From an uncultured Chlorobiales bacterium (GTDB taxonomy: Bacteria > Bacteroidota > Chlorobiia > Chlorobiales > Chlorobiaceae): a stretch of 12,611 nt of DNA. This document shows, in pieces, positions 6,665 through 12,611 of this stretch; position 1 is the first letter of the stretch; each line of letters opens with the position of its first letter. Position numbers and translations under genes: made by a program. Under the pieces are notes generated by a model that saw nothing but the letters and a program-made list of their open reading frames with translations, was not told where the DNA came from and ran no database searches. The stretch lies in NCBI GenBank assembly GCA_903901395.1, contig CAIUQW010000113.1, positions 1 through 12,611 of the forward strand, written 5' to 3'.

Positions 6665-7945
6665 TTATATGACGCCAAGTTCCCGCCCTATGGTCGAAAA
6701 TTCGGTGATAACCTTGTCGAGATGCTCTTTTTCGTGAGTGGCCATGAAGCTCGTTCTGAGCGCTTCGTGACCGGGCATGACGCCGGGGCGGATGAAGGCG
6801 TTGACATAGACGCCGGCATCGAAGAGCTTTTTCCAGAAATAGAGGGTTTTCATCTGATCGGCGATCAACACGGTCACGATTGCCGTGCGTGACGGCATGA
6901 GGGTGAATCCGGCTTTCAGCAGTCCCTGGCGGACGTAATCGGTATTGGCGATCAGGCGCTCGGTCAGTTGCGGCTGCTCCCTGATGATCTTAAGGGTCGC
7001 CAGTACTGCCGCCACGCTGGCCGGAGTCGGCGAAGCGCTGAAAATGAGCGCTGCGGCGGAGTGCTTGATGTAGTTGATCACCGAACGTTCGCCAACCACA
7101 TAACCGCCGAGCGAGCCGAAGGTTTTGGAGAAGGTGCCCATGATAAGGTCAACCTCGTCGACCAGACCGAATTCGGATGGCGTGCCGCGTCCGCCCCTGC
7201 CGATGACGCCAACGGCGTGTGCATCGTCGATGACGATCCGGGCATTGTACTTTTTGGCCAGTTCGACCAGTTTGGGAAGATCGACGATTTCGCCGGAGAC
7301 CGAAAAGACGCCATCCGAGACGATCAGTCTGCCAGCGCTTTCGGGGATGTTCTGGAGCACCCGTTCGAGGTCAGCCATATCGTTGTGACGGTAGCGAACC
7401 TGGCTCGCGCCGCCGCCAATCGCCATGACCGACGCGGCCACGAGGCTCGCGTGGTTGTCGCGGTCGGCGACGATGTACTCGCCTCGCTGCACGATGGTCG
7501 GAATGATTCCCTGGCCGGTCTGGTAGCCGGTGCTGAAGAGCAGGCAGCGCTCTTTTTCGAAAAAATCGGCGAGCTGCTCTTCGAGTTCGATATGGAGGCG
7601 GACGGTTCCGGTCATGTAACGGGAGCCGGAACAACTCGTGCCGTATTTTTTGATGGCGTCGATCGAAGCCTGCTTGACGCTCGCCTCGGCGGTCAGTCCA
7701 AGATAGTTGTTGGAACCGGCCATCACGAATTTCCGGCCCTCGATAGAGACTACTGGTCCTTCGGAGTCATCGATAGGGCGGAAGAAAGGGTATACTCCCA
7801 GCGCCTTGATTTCGTCGGCAAGGGTGAAATCAACACACTTCTTGAATATATCTTTTGTTTTTTCCACGGGTTGCGGTTTTACTTCCACGTTCTGGGCAGG
7901 CACTTGAAATTGATGATCGCTCTCTTCCGCAATCCTGTTCAGCAA
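6665..7945 (-). CDS. Alpha-oxoamine synthase, serine palmitoyltransferase-like (Spt/BioF/Kbl family)
   Basis: 426 residues. These PLP enzymes condense an amino acid with an acyl-CoA or acyl-ACP, releasing CO2. The motif [11 protein letters not shown] (48-58), followed by [23 protein letters not shown] and [14 protein letters not shown], resembles bacterial serine palmitoyltransferases more than biotin-pathway BioF. The PLP lysine is K274 in [13 protein letters not shown]165 (DNHASL) stacks on the cofactor, and D240/H243 lie in DDAHAVG. The chosen start is TTG at 7943-7945: no ATG occurs before residue 75, an in-frame stop lies eight codons upstream, and GAGG sits 5 nt before the TTG. The first 30 or so residues form an unusual charged/proline-rich extension. 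The gene is divergent from a reductase at 8110, which fits sphingoid-base synthesis. BioF or 2-amino-3-ketobutyrate ligase remain possible names. Confidence 0.9.
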   Translation of the reverse strand: MLNRIAEESDHQFQVPAQNVEVKPQPVEKTKDIFKKCVDFTLADEIKALGVYPFFRPIDDSEGPVVSIEGRKFVMAGSNNYLGLTAEASVKQASIDAIKKYGTSCSGSRYMTGTVRLHIELEEQLADFFEKERCLLFSTGYQTGQGIIPTIVQRGEYIVADRDNHASLVAASVMAIGGGASQVRYRHNDMADLERVLQNIPESAGRLIVSDGVFSVSGEIVDLPKLVELAKKYNARIVIDDAHAVGVIGRGGRGTPSEFGLVDEVDLIMGTFSKTFGSLGGYVVGERSVINYIKHSAAALIFSASPTPASVAAVLATLKIIREQPQLTERLIANTDYVRQGLLKAGFTLMPSRTAIVTVLIADQMKTLYFWKKLFDAGVYVNAFIRPGVMPGHEALRTSFMATHEKEHLDKVITEFSTIGRELGVI

Positions 7946-8109
7946 GGCTGCCTCGGTATTGCGGATTTAGCTATGAATCAGAAATGTATTAAAATTTTCC
8001 TTTTTTTGATAAACTGCCCGGCGTTTTTTGTACGCTTGCCGAAGAGGGGCCTTGTTGGCATGTTCAGGCAGAAAAGCTGGATAATCATTGAAAAAAGAGG
8101 ATGTCGTTT
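7946..8109. promoter_or_regulatory. Divergent promoter region between the oxoamine synthase and the reductase
   Basis: 164 bases separate the two divergent starts. For the plus gene, GATAAT (8080-8085; 5/6 to TATAAT) lies about 25 nt before the ATG at 8110, with TTGGCA about 19 nt upstream as a loose -35. For the minus gene, an AT-rich stretch around 7985-8015 is the likely promoter site, but no good box pair stands out. Confidence 0.35.
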
Positions 8110-9111
8110 ATGGATGGCGTGATTCTGGTTACCGGTTCGACCGGTTTCATCGGTTCGAGAATGGTTGATGCTCTTGTGGCTCAGGGGCGCCGGGTGCGGG
8201 TGCTGCTCCGGCCAGAAAGCCGCGCGGGATCGTCATCGTCTCAACGCGCAGGCGTCGAGGTGTCCCGCGCCGCGTACGGAGACGCGGAGGCGCTTGGCAG
8301 GGCCGTTTCGGGCGTTGCAGCGATCATCCATCTTGCCGGCGTTACCAAGGCGGTCGATGAGGCCGGATTTGCTCAGGGCAACGTAACGCCGGTCGAAAAC
8401 CTGCTCGAAGCAGTGAAGCGGCACAATCCTGGACTCAGCCGCTTTCTGCTCGTCTCGTCGCTTGCCGCCATCGGGCCTGCGGCCTCCGCATCGCCAGGCG
8501 TCCGTGAGTCCGACAAACCGCATCCGGTCAGCGCTTACGGACGCAGCAAGCTGCTCGGCGAGGAGGCGGCGCGGCGTCACGCCGGGAGCGTTCCGCTGAC
8601 TATCGTCCGTCCGCCAGCCGTGTACGGTCCGGGAGACCGCGACATCCTCGAAGTGTTCGCGATGATGAAAAAAGGGTACTTGCTCTCGGCGGGTTCCGGC
8701 AAGCGGCAGCGTTTCAGCATGATCCACGTCGATGAACTGATTCGCGGCATCGTGTTGGCGCTCGACTCGGAGAAAGCGGCAGGCGAGGACTATTTTATCA
8801 CTTCCCCTCGCGGCTATGCCTGGGACGAAGTGGTCGAAGCCGCCCGTCCGGTTCTCGGATTCCAGCGGCTCGTGCGCATCGATCTGCCGAAGCCGCTCGT
8901 GTTCGGTCTCGGCGCGGTGCTTGGCGCTGTCGCTCGCCTGACCGGTCGCCCGGCTTTGATCAACAGCGACAAAGCCAACGAGCTGGTGCAGGATTACTGG
9001 GTGTGCAGCCCGGAAAAAGCTGAGCGAGAACTCGGGTTCAGGGCATCGGTTCCGCTTGGCGAGGGTGTCGCGGAAACGTTGCGATGGTACAGTCGGGAAG
9101 GGTGGTTGTAG
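8110..9111 (+). CDS. NAD(P)-dependent epimerase/dehydratase-type (extended SDR) reductase, possible ceramide-pathway reductase
   Basis: 333 residues. The N-terminus ILVTGSTGFIGS carries the GxxGxxG dinucleotide motif (G9, G12, G15). The catalytic set is S116/S117 (LLVSSLAA) with Y143 and K147 in SAYGRSKLLGEE. RPPAVYGPGD (168-177) and MIHVDELIRGI (204-214) are typical of extended SDRs of the 3-beta-HSD/dihydroflavonol-reductase/HpnA type. The ATG at 8110 is chosen over the one at 8101 because AGAGG ends 9 nt upstream of 8110 but directly abuts 8101, and the Rossmann motif then starts at the usual place. It is divergent from the serine-palmitoyltransferase-like gene. In known bacterial ceramide pathways (Caulobacter) an SDR of this kind (CerR) works with Spt, so a reductase acting on a 3-keto intermediate is a reasonable inference. 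A sugar or hopanoid epimerase cannot be excluded. Confidence 0.88.
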   Translation: MDGVILVTGSTGFIGSRMVDALVAQGRRVRVLLRPESRAGSSSSQRAGVEVSRAAYGDAEALGRAVSGVAAIIHLAGVTKAVDEAGFAQGNVTPVENLLEAVKRHNPGLSRFLLVSSLAAIGPAASASPGVRESDKPHPVSAYGRSKLLGEEAARRHAGSVPLTIVRPPAVYGPGDRDILEVFAMMKKGYLLSAGSGKRQRFSMIHVDELIRGIVLALDSEKAAGEDYFITSPRGYAWDEVVEAARPVLGFQRLVRIDLPKPLVFGLGAVLGAVARLTGRPALINSDKANELVQDYWVCSPEKAERELGFRASVPLGEGVAETLRWYSREGWL

Positions 9112-9116
9112 GGAAA

Positions 9117-9158
9117 CATGGACGATTTGGAGTAAGTGGAAACAAAATCGTCCGCATG
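9117..9158. other. Long hairpin just after the reductase stop codon
   Basis: GGACGATTT (9120-9128) pairs perfectly with AAATCGTCC (9145-9153) across a 16-nt loop. CAT (9117-9119) and ATG (9156-9158) extend the stem past a GC bulge. No T-run follows on the plus strand, so it is not a classic terminator. It could stabilise the mRNA 3' end. Confidence 0.45.
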
Positions 9159-9203
9159 CCTGAACAATAACCGTTCACTCCAGGCTGGCAGGGAGAAAAC
9201 AGA

Positions 9204-9245
9204 AAAGGCTGGCGCGGATTTGCTTCCACGTCAGCCTTTCTTTTC
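9204..9245. terminator. Terminator between the reductase and the tRNA genes, possibly bidirectional
   Basis: AAAGGCTGGCGCGG (9204-9217) pairs with CCACGTCAGCCTTT (9226-9239), with one G-T pair and one mismatch, around an 8-nt loop. On the plus strand it is followed by CTTTTC. On the minus strand it leads into TTCTGTTTTC. It can therefore end both the plus-strand reductase transcript and the minus-strand tRNA transcript, whose last tRNA base is at 9247. Confidence 0.8.
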
Positions 9246-9246
9246 G

Positions 9247-9328
9247 TGCCCGAGAGGAGATTCGAACTCCTACACCTAACGGCGCCACCCCCTCAAGATG
9301 GTGTGTCTACCAATTCCACCACTCGGGC
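9247..9328 (-). tRNA. tRNA-Leu (anticodon GAG)
   Basis: 82 nt on the minus strand. Acceptor arms GCCCGAG / CTCGGGC pair perfectly with discriminator A. The D-arm contains AATTGGTAGA. The anticodon stem CCATC / GGTGG holds loop TTGAGGG, giving anticodon GAG (9292-9294). A class II variable arm (CGCC-GTTA-GGTG) and T-arm AGGAG-TTCGAAT-CTCCT follow. The 3' CCA is not encoded, so it must be added by a nucleotidyltransferase. It lies 34 nt downstream of tRNA-Lys. Confidence 0.97.
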
Positions 9329-9362
9329 ATTTTTTATATCAGGGAACAATACATGCACCCAG

Positions 9363-9435
9363 TGAGAATAGAAGGACTCGAACCTTCGACCCTCTGCTTA
9401 AAAGGCAGATGCTCTACCGACTGAGCTATATTCTC
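9363..9435 (-). tRNA. tRNA-Lys (anticodon UUU)
   Basis: 73 nt on the minus strand. Acceptor arms GAGAATA / TATTCTC pair with discriminator A. The D-arm is GCTC-AGTCGGTA-GAGC. The anticodon stem TCTGC / GCAGA holds loop CTTTTAA with TTT at 9402-9400. The T-arm is GAAGG-TTCGAGT-CCTTC. CCA is not encoded. It lies 27 nt after the small basic protein gene on the same strand and is probably cotranscribed with it and tRNA-Leu. Confidence 0.97.
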
Positions 9436-9462
9436 AACCAAGCTTCCCGGCTTCTTAAAAGC

Positions 9463-9570
9463 CTACTTGTTCTGGTACCGCAAACGCTTCTTGTGCCTGT
9501 TCTTACGGCGCTGTTTTTTGCGTTTGTGCACTGCCATTTTATGGCGTTTTCTTTTTTTTCCGCAGGGCAT
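9463..9570 (-). CDS. AURKAIP1/COX24-domain (mS38-like) small basic protein, 35 residues
   Basis: The protein starts MPCGKKRKRHKMAVHKRKKQ, continues RRKNRHKKRL and ends RYQNK. The pattern MPxGKKRKRHKxxxHKRKKxxRKNRHKK is that of the tiny COX24/AURKAIP1-domain proteins (DUF1713) common in Bacteroidetes and relatives. These are homologous to the C-terminus of the mitochondrial ribosomal protein mS38 and, as I recall, correspond to a ribosome-bound peptide in some bacteria. About half of the residues are Lys, Arg or His, which fits rRNA binding. The ATG at 9568-9570 is chosen because the MP start is the conserved one in the family; no clear Shine-Dalgarno sequence precedes it. The gene is followed by tRNA-Lys and tRNA-Leu on the same strand, so a role in the translation apparatus is likely. 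Confidence 0.88.
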   Translation of the reverse strand: MPCGKKRKRHKMAVHKRKKQRRKNRHKKRLRYQNK

Positions 9571-9613
9571 GAATGATAAAATCTTACCTGTGTTTTAGAA
9601 GGCAGGTAATATA

Positions 9614-9637
9614 GGGCCTCGAACCATTAGTACCAAC
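9614..9637 (-). other. Short sequence resembling the 3' end of 23S rRNA, in the leader of the COX24/mS38-like gene
   Basis: On the minus strand this reads GTTGGTACTAATGG followed by TTCGAGGCCC. The 3' end of bacterial 23S rRNA typically reads GGTACTAATG...(C)GAGG, shortly before the terminal helix strand. E. coli has GGTACTAATG then AGGC, and B. subtilis has ACTAATCGATCGAGG (both from memory). The flanking bases on either side do not look like 23S rRNA, so this is at most a fragment of about 25 nt. It ends about 45 nt upstream of the small gene's start. Confidence 0.4.
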
Positions 9638-9737
9638 AAAAAAATGAATGTTTGGATTTTTTTTCTTTGATCGGGCATAACCGATGTCGCGCCAGAAGAT
9701 GGAGGGGACGATGAATTTCTGGATTACGCTTCTTCTT

Positions 9738-10607
9738 TCACTCCGTCGCGCCGTTCAGCGCCATGATTGCCGAGCTGACGGCGCGGATGGTGGCTGTTGG
9801 CGATTTGCCTTTGTTGGCTCCTTTTTCCTCCGATACCCACGGACGCAGCTCCAGAGGTTCGATGGTGCGGCTTGTTTCACGGCTGATGCGTTCCAGCACT
9901 TTTCCGCTGGCTGCCGGGCCGGTCACTTTGACGGGCGCTCCGTCGAGCGGAGCCGAGGTCAGTTCCGTGACGGCGAAGTACTCCCGTTCGCTCGCGTCCT
10001 TCACCGGCCAGTACCGGAAATAGCCGATCTTGCCGTTCCTCGAAATGGAAAACGCTGCGTACTGCTCTTCGAGTTCCAGCACCGCCAGCGGCTCCTTCGT
10101 CGCGGCGGAGAGGCGGGTCACCGCTTCGACATGCACGCCGCTCCAGTTCACGTTGCGGTGCTTGCGCAGCTCGCTTTCGATGAATCGCGCCGGTGCGAGC
10201 GGATAGAAGAGCAACATCCGCCGATCCAGTCCGTCGGGTTGAAGCGCCTCCGGCTCCAGCGCCAGGTCGTGCCACTGCCAGGAGTCGGCCTTGTCGAGAA
10301 AGTAGCCCGCTTCGATTTTGCACAGGTTGTCGCGGTCAGCCGGGGCGGCATCCGCAGGGAACCAGGCAGGCAAGGTCAGGATTTCCGCGGGTGAAAAGCT
10401 GAGCGCGACCGGCTCGTCCCGCCACTCTTTGAGGACGCCCAGAAGCTTTTTCGACAGACTCGCGCCTCTCGGGCTGCCAAGATCGTCAAGACCGCCGTCG
10501 ATGGCGCGGCACATGGTCATCGTAAAGGAGCCATGACTGGTCGATTTCACTCTCGTTACGGTGGTGGTTTTTGCGTCGAACGCGCAGGCTATCTGACTTC
10601 GGCTCAT
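9738..10607 (-). CDS. Unrecognised protein, possibly PilM/GspL-like (actin-like fold)
   Basis: 289 residues. No confident family match by eye and no membrane segment or signal peptide, so it is probably cytoplasmic. The start QIACAFDAKTTTVTRVKS (5-22) resembles the phosphate-binding hairpin of actin/Hsp70-fold proteins. NLCKIEAGYFL (94-104), VHVEAVTRLSAA (158-169) and LAVLELEEQYAAFSISRNGKIGYFR (174-198) recall the layout of PilM/GspL-type or DUF3822-like pilus-associated proteins. This is a weak, pattern-level resemblance. The start ATG (10605-10607) abuts the TGA of the ComEA-type gene (TGA-ATG), so translation is probably coupled. The last 30 residues are low-complexity. The function is unknown; the coupled neighbour suggests a partner in envelope-associated DNA or pilus work. 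Confidence 0.75.
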   Translation of the reverse strand: MSRSQIACAFDAKTTTVTRVKSTSHGSFTMTMCRAIDGGLDDLGSPRGASLSKKLLGVLKEWRDEPVALSFSPAEILTLPAWFPADAAPADRDNLCKIEAGYFLDKADSWQWHDLALEPEALQPDGLDRRMLLFYPLAPARFIESELRKHRNVNWSGVHVEAVTRLSAATKEPLAVLELEEQYAAFSISRNGKIGYFRYWPVKDASEREYFAVTELTSAPLDGAPVKVTGPAASGKVLERISRETSRTIEPLELRPWVSEEKGANKGKSPTATIRAVSSAIMALNGATE

Positions 10608-11129
10608 TCAGTCAAGGTTAAGATGCTGTTGAAGGAGTTCCAGCTTTTTCTTGCCGATTCCTTTGACCTTCAGAAAATCGTTAAAATGTTCGACTTTTCC
10701 CCCACTCTCTTTGCGGAACTCGATGAGCCGCCTGGCCATCACCGGGCCGACGCCGGAGATCATCTGCAACTGTGCCGCTGATGCCGTTCTGAAGACGATT
10801 GTCCCGCTGAAATTTTTCTTCGACGACGTGTGCCTTACCGATGATCTCTGTGTAGACTCCTCTTGCTCCTCACTGACTGCAACAGTGCCGGTACTGTCAG
10901 CTGCCGCCGCTGGATTGTCGGGTTTCATCGCGAGGCTGAGGAGGCTGTCCACCTCGGCCTCGGAGTAGCGGGCCGCCTCGGCTTTCTGGATCGCCTTGTC
11001 GGCATCCTGCACCGAGCCGCTGTACTTAAGCGCTCCGCCGAGCAGCAGGAAAAAGGTGAGCACGGTGACGGCGGTCATCTCCGCCTTTGTGACGCCGAGT
11101 TTCACGGCGACATTGTCCAGAAATTTCAT
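10608..11129 (-). CDS. Membrane-anchored ComEA-type helix-hairpin-helix protein
   Basis: 173 residues. One transmembrane segment at about 17-35 (AEMTAVTVLTFFLLLGGAL) is followed by an acidic, low-complexity linker (about 40-105). A C-terminal ComEA-like domain carries two helix-hairpin-helix motifs, QLQMISGVGPVMARRLIEFRKE (120-141) and FLKVKGIGKKKLELLQQHL (152-170). These G-[VI]-G hairpins bind the DNA backbone without sequence specificity; in ComEA this captures incoming DNA during competence. The arrangement of membrane anchor plus HHH is that of ComEA, and the C-terminus is presumably outside the cytoplasm. The ATG at 11127-11129 lacks a Shine-Dalgarno sequence. The gene is directly followed by a coupled partner. 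No other competence gene is in view, so a DNA-uptake role is inferred from the domain. Confidence 0.85.
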   Translation of the reverse strand: MKFLDNVAVKLGVTKAEMTAVTVLTFFLLLGGALKYSGSVQDADKAIQKAEAARYSEAEVDSLLSLAMKPDNPAAAADSTGTVAVSEEQEESTQRSSVRHTSSKKNFSGTIVFRTASAAQLQMISGVGPVMARRLIEFRKESGGKVEHFNDFLKVKGIGKKKLELLQQHLNLD

Positions 11130-11240
11130 AGGGGTTGAAATTCTGTTGTTGTAAGGGGTATTCAGAATATCGCAAATCTTTCGTATCCGGCAGGATACCG
11201 CACGCGAATTATTCCTGTCAAGAACCTGTCATTCTCCTGT

Positions 11241-11270
11241 AGGGACGGCTCTTGTGGCCGTCCTTTTATT
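11241..11270 (+). terminator. Terminator-like hairpin with plus-strand U-tract, between alr and the ComEA-type gene
   Basis: GGACGGC (11243-11249) pairs perfectly with GCCGTCC (11257-11263) around a 7-nt loop, and TTTTATTCTT follows on the plus strand. Both neighbouring genes are on the minus strand, where the tail (CTACAGGAG) is not U-rich. It lies 21 nt beyond the alr stop, so it may still end alr poorly, or it may stop antisense transcription into alr. Confidence 0.5.
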
Positions 11271-11283
11271 CTTCACACGAACT

Positions 11284-12477
11284 TCAGACGAAAATCCTCC
11301 TCACCCGGCGCGAGACCGAGCAGAGCAGTTCGTAGCTGATTGTTCCGGCGGCGATGGCTTGTTCGCCCGCGGTCGGGCCGTCCCAGCCGAAGAGTACCGC
11401 CGTGTCGCCGACTTTGACCGAGGCGTCGTTGCCGAGATTCACCATCGTCTGATCCATCGTGACCGTGCCTACCTGCGGGAAGATTTTGCCGCCGATGCAG
11501 ATCCGCGTCCGGTTCGAGAGCGTACGGTGGAAGCCGTCGGCGTATCCGGCGGCGATGGTGGCGATGCGCGTCGGCTCCGGGGCGCTCCAGGTGCGGTTGT
11601 AGCTGACTGACGCGCCCGCGGGCAACTCCTTGACGAAGATCACCCGCGCCTGGAACTGCATCACCGGTCGCACGGGCACGGGCGACGGGGCGGCGTCAAT
11701 CGGGTGGCAGCCGTAGAGCAGGATGCCGGGGCGCACCATGTCGAAGCGGGCGTCGGGCATCGAGATGATCGCGCCGCTGTTGGCCGCGTGTTTCGTGACG
11801 GTTTTGCCCGTCCGCTTTTCGTACGCGCCGGTCACGGCGAGGAAGCGCTCGCGCTGGCGGGCGGTGAACCCCTCGGGCTTGTCGCTTTGCGCGAAGTGGG
11901 TGTAGATGCCCGCGAGTTCGAGGTTCGGGCTGGCCTCGATCAGCTCCAGCAGCCCGGCGGCCTCTTCGGGCGTGACGCCGAGTCGCCCCATGCCGGTATC
12001 CACCTTGAGCTGTATCCGCAGCTTTCCACCGTTCGCGGCGGCAATCGCCTCGGCTGCGCGTACCGTTTCGTGATCGCAGACGGTCATCTCCACGCCGTGT
12101 CGAAGGTAGAGCGCGATGTGATCCACAAGCGGCGAGGCGAAGGCGAGGAGGCGCGAGTCGGGCTGCATCCGGTGCTCCTGACGAAGCTCGATGGCTTCGT
12201 GGATGTTGGCCACGCCGAAATCACGCACGCCCTCCGCTTCGAGCGTTGCCGTCACCTGCGCGGCTCCGTGGCCGTAGGCGTTGGCCTTGACGATCCCCAT
12301 GACGCGGCACTCCGGCCCGGTGATGGCGCGGATGCAGGCGAGATTGTGGCGGAGATTGCCGAGCGAAATGAGCGCTTCCGAGAGGTTGGGGCCGTTCGGC
12401 GCGGCGGCGGAGTTCTGATCGTGACTGGCGCTCACAAGGGTGACTGATGGTTGCGGTTCATGCCGGAAGCCGGACAT
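11284..12477 (-). CDS. alr: Alanine racemase
   Basis: 397 residues. This PLP enzyme interconverts L- and D-alanine in the cytoplasm, supplying D-Ala for peptidoglycan. The PLP lysine is K64 in VMGIVKANAYGHG. The opposite-face catalytic tyrosine is Y312 in AAGYADGFHR. SYNRTW (292-297), TVTMDQTMV (338-346), VDTGMGRLG and the C-terminal ELLCSVSRRVRRIF are all typical. The length is slightly above the usual 360-380 because of an N-terminal tail of about 30 residues (MSGFRHEPQP through NGPN) before the barrel begins at LSEALISLGNLRHN. No other ATG lies before residue 60, so the start at 12475-12477 is the best choice, although no strong Shine-Dalgarno sequence precedes it. GC is high (about 63% in sampled lines), unlike the 1.5-6.6 kb region. 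Confidence 0.95.
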   Translation of the reverse strand: MSGFRHEPQPSVTLVSASHDQNSAAAPNGPNLSEALISLGNLRHNLACIRAITGPECRVMGIVKANAYGHGAAQVTATLEAEGVRDFGVANIHEAIELRQEHRMQPDSRLLAFASPLVDHIALYLRHGVEMTVCDHETVRAAEAIAAANGGKLRIQLKVDTGMGRLGVTPEEAAGLLELIEASPNLELAGIYTHFAQSDKPEGFTARQRERFLAVTGAYEKRTGKTVTKHAANSGAIISMPDARFDMVRPGILLYGCHPIDAAPSPVPVRPVMQFQARVIFVKELPAGASVSYNRTWSAPEPTRIATIAAGYADGFHRTLSNRTRICIGGKIFPQVGTVTMDQTMVNLGNDASVKVGDTAVLFGWDGPTAGEQAIAAGTISYELLCSVSRRVRRIFV

Positions 12478-12611
12478 GCTCTAAAAAAACGCTTTTTGCG
12501 CCGGATTGTCAAAACAATGGCGTTCCGCTGACGGAAATCGGCAATTATTGTTATATGTATTATTATTCCTGAAAAATCCATCATCAGAGCATCGAGCGCC
12601 ATGATCAACGA
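12478..12611. other. Upstream region of alr at the right edge
   Basis: No complete gene. On the minus strand a TTGACA (12512-12507) could be the -35 box of an alr promoter, but the region 17 nt downstream is only a T-run. An AT-rich patch (12541-12570) could hold promoters in either direction. An ATG at 12601 on the plus strand (ATGATCAACG) may open a divergent gene, but only 11 bases are visible. Confidence 0.35.

Noticed and set aside
8101..8109. Upstream ATG (8101) as start of the reductase
   Set aside because: The AGAGG Shine-Dalgarno sequence directly abuts it, while the ATG at 8110 has proper spacing and begins close to the Rossmann motif.
6968..8122. 384-codon plus-strand frame opposite the oxoamine synthase
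   Set aside because: It is the complement of a well-supported PLP enzyme with all catalytic motifs; the plus frame shows no recognisable domain.
9634..9665. Imperfect CCAACA/TGTTTGG hairpin followed by a T-run on the plus strand
   Set aside because: The stem is short and bulged and there is no plus-strand gene to terminate; the adjacent homopolymers make such a pattern likely by chance.
11704..12447. 247-codon plus-strand frame opposite alr
   Set aside because: It is a shadow of alanine racemase caused by high GC; no domain or start signal.
12601..12611. Start of a plus-strand gene (ATG ATC AAC G...)
   Set aside because: Only 11 bases are visible and no convincing Shine-Dalgarno sequence precedes it, so no gene can be supported.
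1..12611. CRISPR arrays, insertion sequences, integrases or phage genes
   Set aside because: I saw no regularly spaced repeats, transposase or integrase motifs, or terminal inverted repeats with target duplications in the window.

Overview
The window looks like chromosome of a green sulfur bacterium (Chlorobiaceae, Chlorobaculum-like). The main reasons are the N-terminal part of a magnesium-chelatase H subunit of bacteriochlorophyll synthesis (BchH family), a Bacteroidetes/Chlorobi-type 35-residue COX24/mS38-like protein, moderate-to-high GC in the housekeeping genes, and few strong Shine-Dalgarno sequences. This assignment is inferred from the proteins; no database comparison was made.

Layout, left to right. 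(1) Positions 1-1506, minus strand: the first 502 codons of a bchH-type gene that runs off the left edge. Its roughly 400-bp leader holds a degenerate cobalamin-riboswitch-like element (1657-1760). (2) Positions 1913-3642, minus strand: two tandem FkbM-family methyltransferase paralogs. The second has lost several acidic and histidine residues of the signature motifs. Each has its own AT-rich upstream region, and a terminator separates them. (3) Positions 3817-6366, minus strand: an 849-residue TonB-dependent outer-membrane receptor with a candidate promoter, a hairpin-containing leader and a 3' terminator. (4) Positions 6665-9111: a divergent pair made of a serine-palmitoyltransferase-like alpha-oxoamine synthase (minus) and an NAD-dependent epimerase/dehydratase-type reductase (plus). 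This is a plausible long-chain-base/ceramide (bacterial sphingolipid) locus. (5) Positions 9247-9637, minus strand: a small translation cluster. In transcription order it holds a short sequence resembling the 3' end of 23S rRNA, the 35-residue COX24/mS38-like gene, tRNA-Lys(UUU) and tRNA-Leu(GAG). (6) Positions 9738-11129, minus strand: a translationally coupled pair, a membrane-anchored ComEA-type helix-hairpin-helix protein followed by an unrecognised protein with a PilM/actin-like look. (7) Positions 11284-12477, minus strand: alanine racemase.

Three groups may act together. The receptor and the chelatase with its B12-like leader could be linked through corrinoid or metal-tetrapyrrole supply. 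The oxoamine synthase and the reductase would give sequential steps of sphingoid-base/ceramide chemistry. The ComEA-like and PilM-like proteins suggest an envelope-spanning DNA-handling or pilus-like machine. Only the genes and their motifs are seen directly; these links are inference. The stretch from about 1.5 to 6.6 kb is visibly more AT-rich than the 9.7-12.5 kb genes and may have a different history.
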